A stretch of DNA of 64,000 nucleotides from Pseudodesulfovibrio cashew. Its GTDB lineage: Bacteria; Desulfobacterota; Desulfovibrionia; Desulfovibrionales; Desulfovibrionaceae. The translations under genes were made by a program, and so were the position numbers. The stretch lies in the NCBI RefSeq assembly GCF_009762795.1, contig NZ_CP046400.1:1465501-1529500 (forward strand), read 5' to 3'. Positions 8,821 to 16,793 of the stretch are shown one piece after another; the first letter of the stretch is position 1, and the number at the start of each line of letters is the position of its first letter. Under the pieces are notes generated by a model, which saw only the letters and a list, made by a program, of their open reading frames with translations, made no database searches and was not told the origin of the DNA.

Positions 8821-11800
8821 TTACGCCTTGCGGACGTTGACCATGAAGGCCTTGGTTTCAGGGATGCCGGTGTTCGGGTCACCGACGGACGGGGTCAGGA
8901 TGTTGGCGGAGTCGCCGCCGTCCTTGGGCCATGTCCAGCCGAAGTGCCAGGGCAGGCCGACCTGATGAATGGTGGTGCCCTTGATGGTGAACGGCTTCAG
9001 GCGCTTGGTCACGATGGCCTTGGCCCAGATGGAGCCGCGCACCGATTCGACCGTTACCTTTTCACCGTTTTCGATCCCTCTGAGTTCCGCAAGTTCCGGG
9101 CTCATTTCAACGAAGACCTGGGGCTCCGCTTCGGTCAGCCAGTCGCAGTTGCGGGTCATCAGACCGGTCTGCCAGTGCTCGGTGACACGGTAGGTGGTGC
9201 CGATGAACGGGAACTTGGGATCGCACACCGCCTTGGTCTCGTCCTCGTAGGAGAGGGCGGTGGGGTTATGCAGGGTTGAGGAGAAGGGATGCGACTTCAC
9301 CGGGCATTCCAGCGGCTCGTAGTATTCGGGCAGCGGACCGTCAGCCCGGCCGGGGCCGAAGAGCTGGCCGAAGCCGTGCTTGCGCATGATGAAGGCATAT
9401 TTGGTGCCCGGAGCCCAACCTCCGTCAGGCACGTCGCCCTTCCACTTGGTCTCGGGACCGGTCCACTCGATGACCGGCTTTTCCGGGTTCCAGGGCTTGC
9501 CCTGGAGGTCAACCGAGGCCCTGTTGTACAGGATGCGGCGGTTGACGGGCCAACACCAGGAGAAGTTCGGGAAGAGGCCGATCTTCGCCTGTTCGGGAGT
9601 CTGGGCCAGGCTGCGGCGTGCTGCCATGTTGCCCTTGTCCGTGTAGGAGTTGCAGTACAGCCAGTTACCCGAGCAGGTGGAGCCGTCGGCCTGCAGGAAG
9701 GCGAAGCTCGGGACCTGCTGGCCCTTCTTGTAGGACTTGCCCTTGATGGTCACGTCCCTGGTGAAGTAGCCGTTGATCAGCTTGGCGGTCTTGTGGGCGT
9801 CGAACACGCCGTTGGTGGCGATGTTGTCCCAGGTCAGCCGGGTGATCGGTTCGGGGTAGGCGCCGCCTTCCTTCTCGTACAGGTGCTGAATCTCCTTCAT
9901 CAGCTCGTACATCATGTCGCCGTCGGGCATCTGCCCTGCGGGCGCGTCGGGGCCCTTGTAGCGCCACTGCATCCAGCGGCCGGAGTTGGTGATGGAACCT
10001 TCCTTCTCAATGGAGACCGCGCAGGGGAGGAAGAAGACTTCGGTCTTGATCTTCTTCGGGTCCATGTCGGGACCTTCCCAGAACCAACCGGTCTCGTTGG
10101 GGAAGATGTTGACGTTTACCAGCCAGTCCAGCTTTGACAGGGCACGCCTGTTCTTGTTGGCGTTGGCCCCGGAACAGGCCGGGTTCATGCCCCAGGCGAA
10201 GAGGCCCTTGAACTGGCCCGCGTCCATCTTGTCGAACAGGGTCAGCCAGGAGTATTCGGCCGCGGAAGCGGAGTCGAGCCTGGGCAGGTAGTTGTAGGCG
10301 GTCGCCGGGTCGTCGTCCATCCACATGGACTTGATCAGGGACGCCGAGTATTTGGGATAGTTGCCCCACCAGTTGGCCGACTTCGGGTCGTGGGAGACCG
10401 GGGTGTAGGCCTTGTCGTAGTCCGCCAGGGTCGGCTGGGACGCCTTGGGCGTCTTCAGGTAGCCGGGCAGGATGTGGTAGAGCAGGCAGTGGTCGGTGGA
10501 GCCCTGGACGTTGGATTCGCCGCGCAGGGCGTTGACGCCGCCGCCAGCCACGCCGATGTTGCCGAGCAGCAACTGGATCATGGCCATGGAGCGGATGTTC
10601 TGCACGCCCACGGTGTGCTGGGTCCAGCCCATGGCGTACATGATGGTGCCTGCCTTGTCGGCCTTGCCTGTGGCGGCATAGGTCTCGTACAGGGCGACGA
10701 GTTCGTCCTTGCTCATGCCGGAGATCGAGGAGACCTTGTCAAGGTCGTAGCGCGCGTAGTGCTTCTTGAGCATCTGGTAGACGCACTTGGGATCCTTGAG
10801 GGTCGGGTCCTTCTTCGGGTTGCCCTCGGCGTCCATGGCGAAAGCCCACTTGGACTTGTCGTAGGACTTGGTCTTGGGGTTGTACCCGGCGAAGATGCCG
10901 TCGGTGAAGGAGTAGTTGTCGCCGATGATGAAGGAGGCGTTGGTGTAGTCGACCACGTAGTCCCTGAAGATCAGGTCGTTGTCGAGAATGTACTTGATCA
11001 TGCCGCCGAGGACCGCGATATCCGAGCCGGAACGGAGGCCCGCATACATGTCGGCCTTGGCCGAAGTCCTGGTGAAACGGGGGTCGACGTGGATCAGGGT
11101 CGCGCCCTTTTCCTGCGCCTTGGTCACCCACTTGAAGGAGATGGGATGGTTTTCGGCAGCGTTGCTGCCCATTATCAGAATGCAATCACTGTTCTGGATG
11201 TCGATCCAGTGATTGGTCATCGCGCCGCGTCCGAACGACTCTGCCAGAGCCGCAACAGTCGCGCTGTGTCAGATACGCGCCTGGTGCTCTATGTACACCA
11301 GGCCGAGGCTGCGGAGCATTGTCTGGTAGGCCCAGCACTCCTCGTTGTCGAGAGCGGCGGAACCGAGCGACGCGATGTTGTCGCAGCGGTTGACCACTTG
11401 TCCTTTCTTGTTCTTGTAGGTGAACTCGGCGTCGCGGGTTTCCTTGACCCTGCGGGCGATCTTTTCGAGCGCCCAGGACATGGAGACCTTCTTGAATTCG
11501 GTGGAGTAGGGGGCGCGGTAGAGCACCGTGTCCGGGCGCCGGTCGTTGTCGGCCAGCTGCCAGATGGATGCGCCCTTGGCGCACAGCGCGCCTTCGTTGA
11601 TCGGGTGATCCGGGTCGCCCTCGACGTTGATCGCCTTGTTGTCCTTGAGGGCCGTGTTGACGATGAGACCGCAACCCACGGCACAGTAGCAGCACACGGA
11701 CGTGGTCTGCTTGCTCCATTTCGGGGTCAGCGCGGCAGCCCTGTCGATCATCTTCGACTTGGGCGTACAGCCGAGCCCGAGACCGCCAAACGCCGTCGCA

Positions 11801-11850
11801 ACAGCGGCGGTGGCGGAGAGCTTGAGGAAGTTCCTTCGGTTGGTATGCAT
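8821..11850 (-). CDS. fdhA: Formate dehydrogenase alpha subunit, selenocysteine-containing, Tat-exported
   Basis: The catalytic Mo- or W-bis-pyranopterin subunit, 1009 residues if the in-frame TGA at 11269-11271 is read as selenocysteine. The N-terminus is a twin-arginine signal (NRRNFLKLSA). A [4Fe-4S] site follows (CCYCAVGC, later ALCAKG). Sec194 lies in ARI-Sec-HSATVAALAESFGRGAM, the exact place of the catalytic Sec/Cys in this family. Reading continues without a break into TNHWIDIQNSD, and the C-terminus has the molydopterin dinucleotide-binding domain. AGGAGGTCGA precedes ATG 11850. Automatic gene calling would split it into a 193-residue piece (11269-11850) and a 799-residue piece (8821-11220). 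Reaction: formate to CO2, with electrons passed to FdhB. Conserved sequence on both sides of the TGA argues against a pseudogene. Confidence 0.96.
11233..11271 (-). promoter_or_regulatory. Bacterial SECIS element with UGA selenocysteine codon
   Basis: Directly after the TGA (complement of 11269-11271) the mRNA can fold with CGACT (11257-11261) pairing to AGTCG (11236-11240), leaving an apical GGCTCT-like region. In E. coli fdhF the SelB-binding hairpin occupies the same place and has a similar loop (GGUCU). Pairing was judged by eye. Confidence 0.75.
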
Positions 11851-11874
11851 TCGACCTCCTGTTGTTGATGCGGT

Positions 11875-12102
11875 TCAGCGCCCGCGAATCTCGCGGCCCA
11901 ACGCCACGAGCAGGGCATAACCGCTCGGCTGCACTACGCTGTCCCAGCTGGGAGTCCTGGCCCACGTACGTCCGGCTCGAACGTACGTGGCGGCCATGGA
12001 CTTCGCCACTGTCCGCACAGCGTCCAGAGCGAAGCCCAGCCCGTCGAAGGGCATGGCCGCGACACCCCGTGCAGCAAATTTTTTGTGTTTTGCATTGCGC
12101 AT
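11875..12102 (-). CDS. Small protein encoded directly upstream of fdhA (unknown function)
   Basis: A 75-residue ORF from ATG 12102, preceded by a good ribosome site (GGGAGAGGAACGTTA), ending 24 bases before fdhA. The protein starts MRNAKHKKFAARG, is basic (many Arg and Lys), and has a central DGLGFALDAVRTVAKSM segment that could form an amphipathic helix. There is no signal peptide and no cysteine. A longer frame starts at 12162, but the internal ATG has the ribosome site. I do not recognise a family. Position suggests a role in synthesis, maturation or regulation of the selenoenzyme, or a translational leader. The support is the ribosome site and operon spacing, not homology. Confidence 0.6.
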   Translation of the reverse strand: MRNAKHKKFAARGVAAMPFDGLGFALDAVRTVAKSMAATYVRAGRTWARTPSWDSVVQPSGYALLVALGREIRGR

Positions 12103-12320
12103 TAACGTTCCTCTCCCTTTTTTACCTATAGCCGTTATGAGCGTCTGTGGCTTTGCGGGCAACGCAAAGGGTCTTCTCTCAGCTCTTACACAGGGGCAAA
12201 GGGCAATTTAATTTTCAACACGCTGATTTGAATGGCGATGTTCTATGCTCAATAGGGCATAGGCGGATTTCTTTGTTGCGGTTTGACACCAATGCAGGTC
12301 AGGGTCCGTCTCATGGGCAC
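12103..12320 (-). promoter_or_regulatory. fdh operon upstream region with two inverted repeats
   Basis: This untranslated stretch precedes the fdh operon. It contains a dyad CTATGC-N8-GCATAG (12243-12262, 7 of 8 arm bases if extended) and a hairpin CTTTGCG/CGCAAAG (12151-12157 with 12163-12169). The dyad is a possible operator and the hairpin would lie in the mRNA leader. I could not fix a promoter with confidence. Confidence 0.35.
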
Positions 12321-12326
12321 AAAAAA

Positions 12327-12355
12327 GGCCCCGGCCGCGTACGCGGGCCGGGGCC
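12327..12355 (-). terminator. Terminator after the FmdE-fusion gene
   Basis: A perfect 10-bp GC stem GGCCCCGGCC/GGCCGGGGCC (12327-12336 with 12346-12355). On the minus strand it is followed by TTTTTT. It separates the FmdE-fusion gene from the fdh operon. Confidence 0.85.
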
Positions 12356-12377
12356 TTTCTGTCGATAACTAATCGTT

Positions 12378-14003
12378 TTATTTGCCGAAGGGGCACTTGG
12401 GGAAGGAGCAGGTCTTGCAGGTCATGCAGAAGCCGCCTTCGCCGAGATTGGCCAGATCCTTTCGGGTCAGCGTCTGTCCGGCCAGGAGGCGGGGCAGGAG
12501 GATGTCGAAGGCCGTGGTCTTGTAGAAGAGGGCGCAGGCCGGGACGCCGATGATTTGCGCGTTGCGGATCTTGCCCACCAGGCTCATGGTGCCGGGGAGC
12601 ATGGGCACGCCATAGAGGGCGTCGGTCATGCCTGCGTCGGCCAGGGCCGGGCGGGTGACGTCGTCCGGGTCCACGGACATGCCCGCCGTGGTCACGATCA
12701 GGTCGCACCCGGCGTCGAGCATGGCCGTGACCGACTTGGTGATGGTCTCGCGGTCATCGGGCACGATGTCGGTGCGGTGCACCTCGCTGCCCAGCTTGAT
12801 GACCTTGGAGGAGACGATGGGGATGAACTTGTCCTCGATCAGTCCCTGGAAGACCTCGGTGCCGGTTACCAGCACGCCCACCTTGGCCTTGCGCAGAGGC
12901 AGGATGGACAGGATCGGCCCTTCTCCCAGGGCGGTGATGGCCCGCGAGAACTTGTCGCGGGAGATATAGAGCGGGATGGCCCTTGTTCCGGCCACGCCCT
13001 TGCCCTCGGGGATGATGGATCCGTCGTGGCGGGTTGCGAGCATGACGTCCGGGGAGAGATTGAACCGAGAGAGGGCGTCAAGATCGATGGAGAGCAGGCC
13101 GGTCTTTTCGGCGAAGAAGTTGATTTTGCCTTCCTTGGGGTCATCGTCATAGGTGATGCCGTCACCGGCCATACGCTTGGCAAAGGCCTTGACCGCCTCG
13201 TTCTCGTGCACCCATTCGTCGCCAGGCAGGCTTTCGGCGTCGTAGACATGGAATTTGCCGATGCGCTGGAGGCGGCAGACGTCGCCGATGCCGAGCACGT
13301 CTCCGGCGCGGCTTACGGGCTCCTTGCTTTCCTCGGCCTCAATACCGGTCATGTCGTGGACCACGGTCTTGCCCACGGCCTCCTCAACGGGAACGGCGCG
13401 CATCACAGGGGCGTCGTCGCGGCACTCCACTCCCTCCATGGCAACGTACGGGTCTTCACCCTGGCAGCCGCGGCAGATGGAACCGTCGCTGGAGGGGTAG
13501 GCCTCGCCGCAGACGGGACAGACATCGATGGCGGTCATGTGGCCGTGGCCGAGATATTTCTTGTCCACGGTGATGGGCCTGATGGAGCAGATGGTGTCCC
13601 CGGCCTGCTCGATTTCGGCGAAAAGTTTCTCGGTATCCTGCTCGGCCTTGGGCTTTTCCTTCATGAACCAGCCTCTGATCTCGGGCCACTGCTCCAGCTT
13701 CTTCTGGTCGATGGCCACGCGCACGCCCACGCCCGTGTACTTGTCGTACAACGATACGGCATAGCGGCCGAGCAGTTTGATCTTCATCCAGTTGTTGCCG
13801 GCGGAGCAGAGGGTGAGGAGCTGGACCGCGTCGGGCAGACACTTGCCGGACTCCACCAGGGCTTCGAACAGCGTGCCTTCCGGGATGCGGGCCTTGGCCG
13901 CCTCCACCATGTAGCCGCCGATGAGCAGGCCGGGCGCGGGGTAGCCGTGGAATTCCTTGGCCTTCTGTTTGAATTCCTCAAAGGTGTAGTTGCCGATATT
14001 CAT
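12378..14003 (-). CDS. FmdE-domain / molybdopterin-binding (MoeA/MogA-like) fusion protein
   Basis: A 541-residue protein. The N-terminal part (about 1-230) resembles FmdE, the accessory protein of formylmethanofuran dehydrogenase operons: FHGYPAPGLLIGGYMVEAA, LCSAGNNWMKI, then a zinc-ribbon CPVCGEAYPS...CRGC. The second half (about 330-510) has the molybdopterin-binding fold: VGVLVTGTEVFQGLIEDKF, IVTTAGMSVDPDDVT and GVPMLPGTM. The C-terminus ends in a cysteine-rich tail CMTCKTCSFPKCPFGK. Likely role: handling or insertion of the Mo/W cofactor for enzymes such as the neighbouring formate dehydrogenase (inference). ATG 14003 follows GACGAGGTGACC; the frame extends to 14207 but that part lacks a ribosome site. 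Confidence 0.85.
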   Translation of the reverse strand: MNIGNYTFEEFKQKAKEFHGYPAPGLLIGGYMVEAAKARIPEGTLFEALVESGKCLPDAVQLLTLCSAGNNWMKIKLLGRYAVSLYDKYTGVGVRVAIDQKKLEQWPEIRGWFMKEKPKAEQDTEKLFAEIEQAGDTICSIRPITVDKKYLGHGHMTAIDVCPVCGEAYPSSDGSICRGCQGEDPYVAMEGVECRDDAPVMRAVPVEEAVGKTVVHDMTGIEAEESKEPVSRAGDVLGIGDVCRLQRIGKFHVYDAESLPGDEWVHENEAVKAFAKRMAGDGITYDDDPKEGKINFFAEKTGLLSIDLDALSRFNLSPDVMLATRHDGSIIPEGKGVAGTRAIPLYISRDKFSRAITALGEGPILSILPLRKAKVGVLVTGTEVFQGLIEDKFIPIVSSKVIKLGSEVHRTDIVPDDRETITKSVTAMLDAGCDLIVTTAGMSVDPDDVTRPALADAGMTDALYGVPMLPGTMSLVGKIRNAQIIGVPACALFYKTTAFDILLPRLLAGQTLTRKDLANLGEGGFCMTCKTCSFPKCPFGK

Positions 14004-14293
14004 GGTCACCTCGTCTTGTAAATGAGGGTTGGGTGCGTCAAAAGCGACCATCCTATGACACGGTGTCAAGCCCGAGGCAATTATTCCCGGGAAGTTCTTT
14101 TTTTCACGAAGTTGGGCGCGTTTGGGCGGAGTCGAGAATAGCACCGGCCGGGGAATTGTGCAAAATGCGAAAAAGGAGGCCTCTGCCCGGCAGGATGCGG
14201 GCATCACCTCTTTTGGGTGTGCCTTTCCGTTTCGGCGGTGCGGTAAAGGGATGGCGACAGGTTTTCATCGCCAATGTTGCAGGCCGCAAAAAA

Positions 14294-14322
14294 GGCCCTG
14301 TTCCGGTGGAACAGGGCCTTTC
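14294..14322 (-). terminator. Terminator of the dsrMKJOP operon
   Basis: A perfect 11-bp stem GGCCCTGTTCC/GGAACAGGGCC (14294-14304 with 14308-14318) with a 3-base loop. On the minus strand it is followed by TTTTTT. It lies 80 bases past the dsrP stop. Confidence 0.88.
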
Positions 14323-14398
14323 GTATTTGCCTTGGCCTGGCGCGAGGTGACGTTACATGGCCAGGTGGCGGTCGCGGAATCGAGGCTTCCGCAGGGGC

Positions 14399-15619
14399 CT
14401 ATTCGGCTTCTTCGGCAGGAGCGCAATCGCAGTGGTCCTCGGTGGAACAACCGCAGGGCAGCACCTGGGAATGACCCATCTCTTCCTTGACGTCCGTGGC
14501 GATCTTGAAGAGCACCGTCACGACAAGCGCGCCGGTGGCGTAGATCATCATGGAGACCATCAGTTCCTTGCCGGTGGGCCAGTAAGGCGTGATGGTTTCG
14601 AAGGGAGTGGGGTTGAAACCGCCGATGAGCAGGCCGAGGCCCTTGTCGATCCAGGTAGCGATGACCAGGATGACCAGAGTCCAGGGCAGCAGCTTCAGGT
14701 TGTTGCGGAACTTCGGGGTGACCAGCAGGGTGATGGAGATCGCCGCGAAAGCGATGAAGGTCCACATCAGGGTCACCAGGCCGGAGCTGGCGTGTTCGAA
14801 CAGGTACAGGATCGGGTGCATGTGACCCGGGATGTTCGAGTAGAACGAGGTGAAGATCTCCAGGGCGAAGAAGAACATGTTGATGCACATGGCATACGCG
14901 ATGATCTTGACCAGGGTCTTCAGAGCGTTCTTGGGCATCTTGAAGGTGGTGAACTTCTCCGTGACCATCATCACCAGGAGGAGGATGGCGGGACCGGAGC
15001 AGAATGCGCTCGCCAGGAAGCGGGCGGCCAGGATGGCGGTGAGCCAGTAGTGGCGGCCGGGCAGACCCTGATACAGGAACGCGGTCACGGTATGGATGGA
15101 GAAGGCCCAGATAACGGACGTGTAGATGAAGGGCTTGAGCCACTTCGGATGCGGCAGGCGCACCCGGTCAGCCTGGAGGCAGGTCCAGCCCACCAGCAGG
15201 TTGAGGAACAGGTAGCCGTTGAGCACGATCATATCCCAGAACAGAATGGAGTTCGGAGTGGGATGGAAGATCATGTTCATCATGCGTTGCGGCTGACCAA
15301 TGTCGACCACGATGAAGAACAGGCACATTATGCACGCGGCAATGGCCATGAACTCACCGAAGATGACCATGTGCTTGTTGGTCTTGTAGGAGTGGAAGTA
15401 GTTGGGCAGCACGATCATGACACCGGAAGCCGCCAAACCGACCAGGTAGGTGAACTGGGAGATGTAGAAGCCCCAGGAGACGTCCCGGCTCATGCCGGTG
15501 ATCTGAAGGCCGTTCATCAACTGGTCGATCCAGGCCGTGGAGCCTATGGCGATCAGCACCACAAGGAAGCTGATCCAGGCGTAATATCTCTTGGAACCTT
15601 TGAGAGCTAATTCAAGCAT
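14399..15619 (-). CDS. dsrP: DsrP, NrfD-like integral membrane subunit of the DsrMKJOP complex
   Basis: A 406-residue polytopic membrane protein with about ten hydrophobic helices, of the NrfD/PsrC family. It begins MLELALKGSKRYYAWISF. NrfD-type subunits exchange electrons with the quinone pool and pair with a periplasmic ferredoxin subunit, here DsrO. The C-terminus carries CGCSTEDHCDC, a cysteine-rich cytoplasmic or periplasmic tail. AGGAGGAATCAG precedes ATG 15619, 11 bases after dsrO. It is the last gene of the operon. Known: DsrMKJOP is thought to link menaquinone and periplasmic electrons to DsrC trisulfide reduction in sulfite reduction. Confidence 0.95.
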   Translation of the reverse strand: MLELALKGSKRYYAWISFLVVLIAIGSTAWIDQLMNGLQITGMSRDVSWGFYISQFTYLVGLAASGVMIVLPNYFHSYKTNKHMVIFGEFMAIAACIMCLFFIVVDIGQPQRMMNMIFHPTPNSILFWDMIVLNGYLFLNLLVGWTCLQADRVRLPHPKWLKPFIYTSVIWAFSIHTVTAFLYQGLPGRHYWLTAILAARFLASAFCSGPAILLLVMMVTEKFTTFKMPKNALKTLVKIIAYAMCINMFFFALEIFTSFYSNIPGHMHPILYLFEHASSGLVTLMWTFIAFAAISITLLVTPKFRNNLKLLPWTLVILVIATWIDKGLGLLIGGFNPTPFETITPYWPTGKELMVSMMIYATGALVVTVLFKIATDVKEEMGHSQVLPCGCSTEDHCDCAPAEEAE

Positions 15620-15630
15620 TCTGATTCCTC

Positions 15631-16404
15631 CTAAATGATGTAGTAGACGCAGGGCTCGGTGCCCACGGAGGGTTTACGGCGGATGGTGAACCGCTCGCGC
15701 AGCACCTTGCGGACCGGGGATTCGGGATCGTAGAGATCACCGAAGGCCAGGGCTCCTTCGGACGCTTCCACGCAGGCCGGGTCCTTGCCCTCGGCCAGGC
15801 GTTCGACGCAGAAGTTGCATTTCTCGACCACGCCGCGCATGCGGGTGGGGAACTCCGGGTTGAGCTTGCTCAGGTCCAGACCGTGGCGGGGTTCGCCCCA
15901 GTTGAACGAGCGGGAGCCGTAGGGGCAGGCCGCCATGCAGTACCGGCAGCCGATGCAGCGATGGTAGTCCATGGCCACGATGCCGTCGGCCCGCTTGAAC
16001 GTCGCCTTGGTGGGGCAGACGCGCACGCAGGAGGGGTTCTCGCAGTGGTTGCACAGCAACATGTAGTCGCGGTGGTGCACTTCCTCGGCGAGGTGCGGGT
16101 TCTCCTGCTCGGGGAAGGTGTGGGCGTAGGTGTCATGCCAGAGCCACTTCACTTCCTTCTTGCCCTCGATGTGCGGGACGTTATGCGTCTTGTGGCAGAT
16201 TTCGGCCAGCTTGTTGATCTCTTCCGCGCTGTGCAGCTTGGTAGTGTCAACGACCATGGCCCACTGCTTGGCGTGTTCCGCCTTGGCGTTCACCTTGGCC
16301 GGCGAGTGCCCGCCGGAACTCGCCACGGCCGCTTTGGGAGCGACGGCGAGGCCGGCCGCAGCAACGGCGGCGAGCTTGATGAAGGTTCTTCTGTTGTTCT
16401 TCAT
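15631..16404 (-). CDS. dsrO: DsrO, periplasmic iron-sulfur subunit of DsrMKJOP
   Basis: A 257-residue Tat-exported ferredoxin-like protein. The signal begins MKNNRRTFIKLAAVAAAG. Cysteine clusters follow: CNHCENPSCVRVCP, CIGCRYCMAACP and CNFC...DPACVEA, as in PsrB/NrfC-type subunits. It should carry electrons between the triheme DsrJ and the membrane subunit DsrP. ATG 16404 shares one base with the dsrJ stop (TAATG) and has GGAGGGTTTGAA within the end of dsrJ; a longer frame from 16434 would bury the Tat signal and is unlikely. Confidence 0.95.
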   Translation of the reverse strand: MKNNRRTFIKLAAVAAAGLAVAPKAAVASSGGHSPAKVNAKAEHAKQWAMVVDTTKLHSAEEINKLAEICHKTHNVPHIEGKKEVKWLWHDTYAHTFPEQENPHLAEEVHHRDYMLLCNHCENPSCVRVCPTKATFKRADGIVAMDYHRCIGCRYCMAACPYGSRSFNWGEPRHGLDLSKLNPEFPTRMRGVVEKCNFCVERLAEGKDPACVEASEGALAFGDLYDPESPVRKVLRERFTIRRKPSVGTEPCVYYII

Positions 16405-16793
16405 TATTTCAAACCCTCCGGCTGAATGTGGCAATCCCAGCAGTAGGGGGTGACGCCGGCGTCGTTATGACATTTGTCACAGAAGTCGGCCTTGGAGTTG
16501 TGGCACTTCATGCAGGTGCGCTGCAGGGAAATGGTGAACTCCTTGCCCTGGTGGTTGACATAGGTGCGTTTGCCGTCGCGCAGTGCGTAGTCGCGCCACT
16601 CGTTGAGGAGCTGCATGTGGTTTTCACGCATGAACTGCGTGGACTCCACACATTCCTTTTCTCCGGCAGGCAGCTTGACTTCGGGCTGTTTGTACTCCTT
16701 GGTCACGGCGGTGCCCAGCGCAAACGGGGCGCAGAGCAGGCCTATGAAGATGACCAGCCCGGCCATGATGGGGAAACCGTAGTGCATTCTCAT
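16404..16793 (-). CDS. dsrJ: DsrJ, triheme cytochrome c of DsrMKJOP
   Basis: A 129-residue cytochrome anchored by an uncleaved N-terminal helix (about 8-28). It has three heme motifs: CMKCH (94-98), CDKCH (105-109) and CWDCH (118-122). Cys48 in GEKECVES matches the cysteine proposed as an unusual distal heme ligand in DsrJ, a trait of this family. It is the periplasmic electron module of the complex. Its ATG follows the dsrK stop with no gap, so translation is probably coupled. Confidence 0.95.
   Translation of the reverse strand: MRMHYGFPIMAGLVIFIGLLCAPFALGTAVTKEYKQPEVKLPAGEKECVESTQFMRENHMQLLNEWRDYALRDGKRTYVNHQGKEFTISLQRTCMKCHNSKADFCDKCHNDAGVTPYCWDCHIQPEGLK

Noticed and set aside
11269-11850. 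fdhA looks broken by a stop codon into two genes
   Set aside because: The stop is TGA at the known selenocysteine site, the frame resumes without shift, and the downstream part is well conserved.
8074-11868. Long plus-strand open frames (about 280-490 residues) across the fdh operon
   Set aside because: They are antisense to fdhA and fdhB and have no ribosome sites or family motifs.
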